From: an uncultured Oscillospiraceae bacterium
Lineage (GTDB): Bacteria > Bacillota > Clostridia > Oscillospirales > Acutalibacteraceae
Direction: 5' to 3'
DNA length: 64,000 nucleotides
Assembly (NCBI GenBank): GCA_900546265.1
Contig: URCA01000013.1
Location: 20,833 to 84,832 of the forward strand
Shown: positions 58,107 to 64,000 of the stretch, in pieces
Numbering within the stretch: the first letter of the stretch is position 1
Layout: each line of letters opens with the position of its first letter
Notes under the pieces: generated by a model
The model's database searches: none
What the model was told of the DNA's origin: nothing
The model's input: the letters and a program-made list of their open reading frames with translations, nothing else
Made by a program: the position numbers and the translations under genes

Positions 58107-60179
58107 ATGAAACGAAAACCCATTTCCGTTTTATCTATGCTGCTCGCTTGTATGCTGCTCATAACCGGCTGCGCCAGTCAACCGGCCTCCAGCACCTCCG
58201 GGACGTCCTCCAAAGGGGATTCTTCCATCAGTTCCTCGGAAAGCCCGGCTGACGACATATCCTCCGATACCGATTCCTCGCAGGACGGGGCTTCATCCTC
58301 CGCCGAGTCTGAAGCGGCGGATTCTTCCCCCTACCATCCGGACGCCGGCTCCTCCGGCACCGGCTCCGGGACAAACGGGGGCGGAAACAAAGTGACCAGC
58401 ACCAATTACCGACCGGTGGACGATCCCAATGTCGTCGTACCTGCGGGGGCGAAATCCACGCAAAAGTGGGTCGCCACCGATATTGTGCTGACAGCGGGCA
58501 AGGAGTACGCCAACCCGTATCTCGATCAAGCGATTCACTGCGAATTCAAAGGCCCGCAGGGGCAGAAAATGACCATTCCCGGGTTTTGGGACGGAGGGAA
58601 AAAATGGGTTATCCGTTTTGCGCCTCCGGTGGTTGGAAAATGGTCGTACCAGGTTAAGGCCGCCGACACGGCCGATGCCGGTCTGCACCAGGTGTCCGGC
58701 GATTTGTACTGTACGAAATACACTGGCAACCTGGATGTTTATAAGCACGGCTTCCTCCGCGTCAGCAACGATAAGCGCGGCATGACATACCGGGACGGCA
58801 CGCCCTTCTTCTGGCTGGCGGACACGCACTGGATGGGCCTTAGCCACCGGGAGCCTCTGAATAACTCCAACAGCAAGGAATTTTCCTCCATGTTCAAGGG
58901 CATGGTCGATGTGCGGGCCAAACAGGGCTACACCGCCTATCAAATGAATTTCTTCCTGTCCGAATCCGGCGACAATGGCAAGCTGGACGGCGAATATGCC
59001 ACCTGGAACGAGGGCGGGCGCGTTTGGCAGAAGGACAAAAAATGGGTCTTGCCAAACACCGGCTTTTTCTCCAACTGCGACGAACGCATCCAATATCTCG
59101 CGGGCCGTGGACTGGTTTCCGCGCTGGGATTTGACTGGGGCCCCTATGCCTATGACGACAAGACTGTCCAGAGCTTTCAGACGGCCGCGCGATACATTGT
59201 CGCCCGCTATGCCGCCTATCCGGTCGTTTGGATCACCTGCGGCGAGTCGCGGATGAACTCCCCCTATTGGGCTGAAATCGCCCGATACGTCGATAAAATT
59301 GATCCGTATCAGCACCCGACCACGCTGCATTCCGGGGTGGAAACACAGGACTGGGGCTATAAAAGCGACGAATACCGCGGCGAGGATTGGTATGACTTCG
59401 CGATGCTGCAGACCGGCCACAAGAGCAGCCTGTCCTCCGCCATACTGAACAGCTGGAAGGATAAATACAACCGGACGGCGGTCATCCCCTTCCTGGAGGC
59501 AGAGGCCTGTTATGAGGGGATCAGCGCCGTTCCCAAGGGCTTGACCAGGAAAATGGCCTATACCTCCATCATGTGCGGCAGCTTCGGCTACAGCTACGGC
59601 GCGGAGGGCATTTGGAACGCCACATGGGATGAAAACGACGATTTCCAGCTGTGGAGCGGGACGCCTATCCCGTGGTATACCGCCATCAAGGGGGAGGAGG
59701 GCGCGCAGATGCAGGTCCTCAAGCAGGTGTTTACCTCCACCCCCTGGTGGGAATTGAAGCCGTACAACACATTGGTTACCTGGAATCGGCTGTCCGGATC
59801 CGCGAGCAACCCCATGGTCAAGGCGAACACCGACCGCACCAGCCTCCTGATTTATTACCCGGTTCCGGACAAGGGCGCCGGCTATGAGTATACTGGCACG
59901 GTATCCCGGCTGAACCCCGGGCATACCTACGACGCGGTGTGGACGAACCCTCTCAACGGCAAAACGACCACCGCCGCGTCCGGCTTTAAGCCGGACGGCA
60001 AGGGCAGCTGGAAGCTTCCCGTGCCTCCCAGCGGCGGTCAGGATTGGGTTCTGGTCATCACCGATCGCGTCCGCCCGACCATGGAAAACGCCAAGGTGAT
60101 CGCCTCGTCCTATGAGAACGGCAGCTATCCCTATGTGACCGGAGAGATGGAGCTCCCGGCCATCTCCTCGGGGAAATAG
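58107..60179 (+). CDS. Lipoprotein glycoside hydrolase, DUF5060 plus DUF4038 (apiosidase-like)
   Basis: A 690-aa lipoprotein with signal MKRKPISVLSMLLACMLLITGC and a Ser/Asp/Gly linker to about residue 95. A DUF5060-type beta-sandwich (about 110-205: FWDGGKKWVIRFAPPVVGKWSYQV) precedes a TIM barrel of the DUF4038/apiosidase-like type. The barrel begins FLRVSNDKRGMTYRDGTPFFWLADTHW (about 213) and contains SALGFDWGPYAYDD, YPVVWITCGESRMNSPYW and VIPFLEAEACYEG. A short beta C-terminal domain ends it. The acidic residues in TCGE and FLEAEA are plausible catalytic groups. The family includes GH140 apiosidases; whether apiose is the target here is unknown. It faces outward on the cell surface, and a terminator follows. 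Confidence 0.82.
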   Translation: MKRKPISVLSMLLACMLLITGCASQPASSTSGTSSKGDSSISSSESPADDISSDTDSSQDGASSSAESEAADSSPYHPDAGSSGTGSGTNGGGNKVTSTNYRPVDDPNVVVPAGAKSTQKWVATDIVLTAGKEYANPYLDQAIHCEFKGPQGQKMTIPGFWDGGKKWVIRFAPPVVGKWSYQVKAADTADAGLHQVSGDLYCTKYTGNLDVYKHGFLRVSNDKRGMTYRDGTPFFWLADTHWMGLSHREPLNNSNSKEFSSMFKGMVDVRAKQGYTAYQMNFFLSESGDNGKLDGEYATWNEGGRVWQKDKKWVLPNTGFFSNCDERIQYLAGRGLVSALGFDWGPYAYDDKTVQSFQTAARYIVARYAAYPVVWITCGESRMNSPYWAEIARYVDKIDPYQHPTTLHSGVETQDWGYKSDEYRGEDWYDFAMLQTGHKSSLSSAILNSWKDKYNRTAVIPFLEAEACYEGISAVPKGLTRKMAYTSIMCGSFGYSYGAEGIWNATWDENDDFQLWSGTPIPWYTAIKGEEGAQMQVLKQVFTSTPWWELKPYNTLVTWNRLSGSASNPMVKANTDRTSLLIYYPVPDKGAGYEYTGTVSRLNPGHTYDAVWTNPLNGKTTTAASGFKPDGKGSWKLPVPPSGGQDWVLVITDRVRPTMENAKVIASSYENGSYPYVTGEMELPAISSGK

Positions 60180-60200
60180 CGGCTGACTGGATTTCTCTCC

Positions 60201-60285
60201 AAGAATGACACAAGAGAAAAGGGAAGGGGAGCGGTGCGGCATACGTCGTGCGGCTCTCCTTCCCAAGGCTTGTGCCATTCTTTTT
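60201..60285 (+). terminator. Long imperfect hairpin terminator
   Basis: AAGAATGACACAAG (60201-60214) pairs with CTTGTGCCATTCTT (60269-60282) with one mismatch. The inner part GGGAAGGGGAGC (60221-60232) pairs with GCTCTCCTTCCC (60253-60264), and a T-run ends at 60285. At about 85 bases it is unusually long for a terminator; readthrough would link the two hydrolase genes. Confidence 0.75.
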
Positions 60286-60313
60286 GCATGATACTAAGAA
60301 AAGAGGAAAGCCC

Positions 60314-62818
60314 ATGACGACCGAAATGTGGAGAACCGCCGAGTTGATTTTTCACTCAGAACGGCCATACGCCGATCCGCTGCTGGAAGCGGAGACAACC
60401 GTCGACTTTCTATCGGCGTCCGGAACGCGGATCCGGCGTCCCGCTTTTTGGAATGGGGGGGATGCGTTTGGCGTCAGGGTCGCCCTGACGGAGCCCGGAG
60501 ACTGGACCTACCAAACGGTTTGCTCCGATACGGGCAACGCCGGGCTTCACGGACAAACCGGTACGCTCCGCTGTGTCCCGTATCAGGGAGAGCATGCGAT
60601 TTACCAAAAAGGCTTTCTGACAGTGGAGCCGGGTCAACGCTATTTTTCCTACCGGGACGGCACGCCGTTCTTTTATCTGGGCGATACGCATTGGTTTTTG
60701 TGCCATGAAAAATGGGAGGAAGCGAATGTTTCCGGCATCGAAAGCCAGTTCCGGTATACGGTGGATCACCGCGCGGCCCAGGGCTTTACCGTGTATCAGT
60801 CCGAACCGCTGGGGAAGCCCAACATGCCCGTGATTTACGACTTGACGGACGGCCTGGACGAGCGGGATATCGCCGGCTTTCAGCAGCTGGATCGCAAATT
60901 TCAATACATCGCCGATCGCGGTCTCGTCCATGCCCACTCTCAATTGTTTTTCACAGACGAGATCCAGCACCCGCGCTATACCCCCGCGTATCTGCGGGCA
61001 CTGGCCCGTTTCTGGGTTGCGCGGTACGGGGCGTATCCGGTTCTCTGGACAACCGCGCAGGAAATTGATCCGCACTGTTATGGCACGGTGCCGCCGGAAC
61101 GCTGGTTTATTGTCGCGCAGACCGTTTCGGAATGGGATGCGTATCATCACCCCTTAACCGCTCACGGAGCCAACAACTGCCTCCTCACCGCCCATAACTC
61201 CGCCTGGGACGACAAGCCCTATCATAGCTGGTTCGGCCTGCAGCCGCAGGAAAACACGCTGAACAACACCGCGTATCTGAGGAATTTTCACCGCATTCTC
61301 AAGCCGGCTCTGTGCTATGAGACCGGGTACGAAGAGCTTTGGAGCGATGCGCGGCAGGCGCTCGGCGCCGGATATAAATCCTTTCTGGGCGGGCTGTTCG
61401 GTTACGGCTACGGCGCACAGGGCGTGTGGAACGATGATTATTCGCCGGACGACTGGATGAGATATGGGGGCTATTACCGCTGGTTTGACGCGCTCCAATT
61501 CGAGGGAGGAAAGCGGCTTGTCCATTTCCGGCATTTTTTCGAAGCGCTGGACTGGTGGCGCTTGGAGCCGCGGTTTGACGATCCGGCGTGGAGCGACATA
61601 CGCACGGACGAGCCCAAAGCGCTGGCAACCATCGGCCAGGATGTTTATGCGGCGTTTTTGTTCGACCAAACCACGGCCGGCCTCACTCTGCGGGGGATGA
61701 AGGACAGCATATATGAGGGGTATTGGTACGATATCCTCACCGGGACCTACCTGCCCTTCGGCCCGTGCAGCCCGGTGGACGGCGTCTATTCCTCCCCGCA
61801 GAAGCCCACAAGCGGCGATTGGATTCTCCTGCTCACCACCGATCGCGGCTGGTATGCGGAGCGGCCCCTGATTCTGAACAGCGACGACGACCGTACGACC
61901 ATCGCGGAGCCGGGGGAGGCCTTGCGCCTGCAGGCGAATTTCCCGGTGCGGCAATGGTGGCTCACCCCCGCCATCGCGTCGATCCAAGACGGCGTCTTGC
62001 AGCCAAATGGCCGGAATGGCCTGGTGACCGTATATGCCCGAGACGTGCGCGGACGGGTTGCCTCAAAATCCGTCATCCTGCTTCGGCAGGAGCAGAACGA
62101 GCCCCTGCCGAAGCCGCAGACGATTACCGTCCTGGGAGACGGGGGACGCTGCTCGCTGACCAAAGAGGAGCCCACCCTCCAGGCCATGGCCTATTTTTCC
62201 CCTGCCGATTGCCATAACCAGCGCGTATGCTGGCAGATCACGGAGCCGGACGGTTCCCAAACCACCAAAGCGGTGTTGGAGCCGACGGGCGCCATAACCG
62301 CCGTGTCGGACGGGGACATTTTGCTCACGGCCCGTTCCGTGGCATTTCCCGAGATAACAGGCACGGCTGTTCTGCATATAAGCGGTCTGGGCCAGCCGTC
62401 TTTGGCCGTCGATGCGCAGGTGACCAGCTCGGATTATTATGAAGGGTATGACAAGCGCTGTTATCCCTGGCGGGCGGTCAACGGGATCACGGACAATTAT
62501 TCCGGCTGGTGCTCGGCCGCCCTGTGCAGCGAGGAGGCCCCTGTGTATCTGTATATCGACCTGCGTCAGGAGAAAGTCTTCTGCCAGATCGATCTATATA
62601 CCACCTCCCTGGCCGCTTCTCTCCGGGATTATTCCATTCAGGTTCTGCAAAAGGAAGCCTGGAAAACCGTCGGGGAAAAGACCGGGAACACCGAGCGGAA
62701 GAACACATATCGTTTCCCGCCGATAACGGCCCGGTACATACGGGTGGCGTGTACCAAAGGAGACAGTAATGGAAACGCCCGGATCGATCAGCTCAGCGTG
62801 TATTCTGTGTGGCGGTAG
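60314..62818 (+). CDS. Cytoplasmic DUF5060/DUF4038 glycoside hydrolase with Ig-like and discoidin tail
   Basis: An 834-aa protein from ATG 60314 (AAGAGGAAAG upstream); the frame open from 60248 runs through the terminator and is not used. The order is a DUF5060-like sandwich (residues 1-95), a DUF4038/apiosidase-like TIM barrel (about 100-470: QRYFSYRDGTPFFYLGDTHW, YPVLWTTAQEIDPHCYG, ALCYETGYEELWSD) and a beta-domain to about 540. An Ig-like stretch (about 550-690) and a C-terminal F5/8 type C domain (VTSSDYYEGYDKRCYPW, ARYIRVACT) follow. No signal peptide is visible even though discoidin and Ig-like modules are usually extracellular. The barrel is paralogous to the 58107 lipoprotein. Confidence 0.82.
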   Translation: MTTEMWRTAELIFHSERPYADPLLEAETTVDFLSASGTRIRRPAFWNGGDAFGVRVALTEPGDWTYQTVCSDTGNAGLHGQTGTLRCVPYQGEHAIYQKGFLTVEPGQRYFSYRDGTPFFYLGDTHWFLCHEKWEEANVSGIESQFRYTVDHRAAQGFTVYQSEPLGKPNMPVIYDLTDGLDERDIAGFQQLDRKFQYIADRGLVHAHSQLFFTDEIQHPRYTPAYLRALARFWVARYGAYPVLWTTAQEIDPHCYGTVPPERWFIVAQTVSEWDAYHHPLTAHGANNCLLTAHNSAWDDKPYHSWFGLQPQENTLNNTAYLRNFHRILKPALCYETGYEELWSDARQALGAGYKSFLGGLFGYGYGAQGVWNDDYSPDDWMRYGGYYRWFDALQFEGGKRLVHFRHFFEALDWWRLEPRFDDPAWSDIRTDEPKALATIGQDVYAAFLFDQTTAGLTLRGMKDSIYEGYWYDILTGTYLPFGPCSPVDGVYSSPQKPTSGDWILLLTTDRGWYAERPLILNSDDDRTTIAEPGEALRLQANFPVRQWWLTPAIASIQDGVLQPNGRNGLVTVYARDVRGRVASKSVILLRQEQNEPLPKPQTITVLGDGGRCSLTKEEPTLQAMAYFSPADCHNQRVCWQITEPDGSQTTKAVLEPTGAITAVSDGDILLTARSVAFPEITGTAVLHISGLGQPSLAVDAQVTSSDYYEGYDKRCYPWRAVNGITDNYSGWCSAALCSEEAPVYLYIDLRQEKVFCQIDLYTTSLAASLRDYSIQVLQKEAWKTVGEKTGNTERKNTYRFPPITARYIRVACTKGDSNGNARIDQLSVYSVWR

Positions 62819-62820
62819 CC

Positions 62821-62842
62821 GGCATAGGGCATGCCTCTTTTT
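62821..62842 (+). terminator. Weak terminator-like hairpin
   Basis: GGCAT (62821-62825) pairs with ATGCC (62831-62835), followed by TCTTTTT (62836-62842). The 5-bp stem is short, so readthrough into the AraC gene is possible. Confidence 0.4.
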
Positions 62843-62857
62843 GGGAAATTGCGGCAT

Positions 62858-62886
62858 TTGATTTCATTTTGTCAGTATGGTACAAT
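62858..62886 (+). promoter_or_regulatory. Promoter of the second AraC gene
   Basis: TTGATT (62858-62863), a 17-base spacer and TACAAT (62881-62886) form a good sigma-70-type promoter about 50 bases upstream of ATG 62939. Confidence 0.65.
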
Positions 62887-62938
62887 AAACAGTAATGACG
62901 TGTTATCATCAGACCGTTTACCCGAAAGGAGCGATCCC

Positions 62939-63760
62939 ATGTCAAAAGGTATTTTTGACAAGCGGTTCCGCAATCATATCCCGACAGACACGGCCGTTCA
63001 TACCCTGCTGTGCACCAATGAGCTGGGGTATGTGGAAGCGGACGCCTCCTATCGTATTATCGGTACGCCGCAAAAAAGCATCCTTTTTGGATATACCACC
63101 GACGGCGCCGGGATGCTGCAGTACAAAAGCGTGAAGTACCCGCTGAAAAGCGGCTCGCTGTTCTGCATCGATTGTTCCAATCCCCATTCCTATTGGGCGG
63201 ATCAGGGCCTTTGGGAATTTTATTGGTTTCATGCCATCGGCGATGTTTCGGCGCCCCTTTTCAAGAGCTTTAAGCGGGATGTTCTGGTTCAGCAGGATGT
63301 GAAGCATTTTGTCAACCTGTGGGAAAATTTGTTTATGCTGGCCGAAACGAATTCCCTGTTTATCGACATGAAAATGGCGTCGATTATCAACAATATGTTC
63401 AGTCTGGTCTTTGAAGAAGAGACTCACGACAACCGGATGAATAAGACGGAAGAATTTATCCGGCAGAATTTTGACAAAAAAATTACCATCGACGATATGG
63501 CAAAGGTGGCCTGTATCAGCAAATATCATTTTTCCCGCCTCTTTAAAGAAAGCACCGGCCAATCCCCCTATAAATACCTGAGCCAGTATCGGATCGACAA
63601 GGCCAAGGATCTGTTGATTTCGACCAATCTGTCTGTCAATGAAATTGCTTTGCGTGTGGGGTTTGATGATATGTCGAGCTTCATTTATCTTTTTAAGCAG
63701 CATATGCATGTATCCCCTCTGCAGTTTCGTAAGCATTACGACAATCTATTCCCCATATAA
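62939..63760 (+). CDS. AraC-family transcriptional regulator
   Basis: The 273-aa product has an N-terminal sensor domain (LGYVEADASYRIIGTPQKSI, YPLKSGSLFCIDCSNPHSYW). The C-terminal double helix-turn-helix starts near residue 170 (ITIDDMAKVACISKYHFSRLFK; LSVNEIALRVGFDDMSSFIYLFKQHMHVSPLQFRKHY). ATG 62939 follows AAAGGAG with 8-base spacing; the frame is open from 62831, but that part overlaps the promoter. It lies downstream of the two DUF4038-type hydrolases and is followed by a terminator. It probably senses a sugar released by those enzymes; whether it controls them, the leftward cluster or both cannot be decided here. Confidence 0.92.
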   Translation: MSKGIFDKRFRNHIPTDTAVHTLLCTNELGYVEADASYRIIGTPQKSILFGYTTDGAGMLQYKSVKYPLKSGSLFCIDCSNPHSYWADQGLWEFYWFHAIGDVSAPLFKSFKRDVLVQQDVKHFVNLWENLFMLAETNSLFIDMKMASIINNMFSLVFEEETHDNRMNKTEEFIRQNFDKKITIDDMAKVACISKYHFSRLFKESTGQSPYKYLSQYRIDKAKDLLISTNLSVNEIALRVGFDDMSSFIYLFKQHMHVSPLQFRKHYDNLFPI

Positions 63761-63786
63761 TCGGCGCCGGATAGGTATACCATAAG

Positions 63787-63825
63787 AAAACCCTCACGCT
63801 GTTCATGGAGCGTGAGGGTTTTTGT
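63787..63825 (+). terminator. Rho-independent terminator after the AraC gene
   Basis: AAAACCCTCACGCT (63787-63800) and AGCGTGAGGGTTTT (63809-63822) form a 14-bp stem with an 8-base loop and a T-tract, usable in both directions. Confidence 0.92.
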
Positions 63826-63914
63826 CTATAGATTAGTTCCGCCGACAGGATTCGAATCCCCGCCCCTTCGGTTCGGAATCGCATCGGGATAGCATAGAGG
63901 ATGATCACAGGCCG

Positions 63915-63944
63915 GTGCCGCCCGAATATTCGGGCGGCACTTTT
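63915..63944 (+). terminator. Perfect 13-bp palindromic terminator-like hairpin
   Basis: GTGCCGCCCGAAT (63915-63927) is immediately followed by its exact complement ATTCGGGCGGCAC (63928-63940) and TTTT. It lies in the gene-free tail of the window; which transcript it ends is not visible. Confidence 0.6.
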
Positions 63945-63958
63945 CCTATGCTTAAGCA

Positions 63959-63991
63959 TGTAGGGGACAGCGCGAAGCGGTGGCCCCTACA
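63959..63991. repeat. Short intergenic inverted repeat
   Basis: TGTAGGGG (63959-63966) and CCCCTACA (63984-63991) flank a 17-base GC-rich centre. Elements of the TGTAGGGG...CCCCTACA form are often dispersed in intergenic regions of clostridial genomes, so this is probably one copy of a genome-wide repeat. Only one copy is seen in this window. Confidence 0.45.
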
Positions 63992-64000
63992 AAAAGCCGC

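Noticed and set aside
60248..60313. Longer N-terminus for the second DUF4038-type hydrolase, with hydrophobic residues resembling a signal.
   Set aside because: The stretch is part of the long terminator hairpin, has no ribosome binding site, and the resulting peptide lacks a proper signal-peptide layout.
63834..63880. A tRNA-like T-arm (complement contains GGATTCGAATCC) after the last AraC gene.
   Set aside because: The T-stem has an A-C mismatch at the closing pair, and no matching acceptor, D or anticodon arms are found on either strand. At most it is a relic of a tRNA or attachment site.

Overview
The window looks like a piece of a Gram-positive clostridial genome, probably an uncultured Oscillospiraceae/Ruminococcaceae-type carbohydrate degrader. 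The reasons are AGGAGG-type ribosome binding sites with ATG/GTG/TTG starts, lipoproteins with Ser/Thr/Gly-rich linkers, a feoA-feoA-feoB-Cys-rich-peptide iron locus, ABC sugar transporters without their own ATPase, and an NPxTG-like cell-wall sorting tail. The organism is inferred; no rRNA or other marker gene is present. The sequence is GC-rich, and the left half is visibly richer than the 38.5-58 kb block.

Region 1 (1-7.2 kb, + strand): a 5'-truncated beta-helix lipoprotein, a second beta-helix protein without signal peptide, a GH38 alpha-mannosidase-family protein whose expected nucleophile aspartate is a phenylalanine, and an FAD-dependent oxidoreductase, closed by a strong terminator. 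Region 2 (7.5-10.9 kb, +): a ferrous-iron uptake operon (two FeoA-like proteins, FeoB, a Cys-rich membrane peptide). It has a near-consensus promoter and three copies of a GTTAGY-N4-RCTAAC dyad, which I read as DtxR/IdeR-type iron operators.

Region 3 (10.95-38.36 kb): an AraC-family regulator on the - strand lies divergent to a tightly packed run of 13 same-strand genes (12122-38294). The run holds a 2229-aa cell-wall multidomain protein, two DUF4832-type proteins at opposite ends, two complete SBP/permease/permease sets, an NHL-propeller/TPR membrane protein, a Yip1-family membrane protein, a DUF5696-like secreted protein and a GH109-like NAD-binding protein. A bidirectional terminator ends it.

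Region 4 (38.5-57.8 kb, - strand): a second, diverged and rearranged version of the same system, with two transporter sets, the NHL/Yip1/DUF5696 triplet, a Gfo/Idh/MocA oxidoreductase and a GH78-like alpha-L-rhamnosidase. Upstream of it is a discoidin-repeat surface protein. Region 5 (57.8-64 kb, +): two DUF5060/DUF4038 (apiosidase-like) glycoside hydrolases, one lipidated and one lacking a signal peptide, then a second AraC regulator and an intergenic tail with hairpins.

Taken together, surface proteins bind or cut complex, probably plant or mucin-type, heteroglycans; paired ABC importers bring in oligosaccharides; cytoplasmic glycosidases finish degradation; AraC proteins probably sense the sugars. 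The two paralogous dual-importer cassettes with the conserved NHL-Yip1-DUF5696 triplet are the most novel content.
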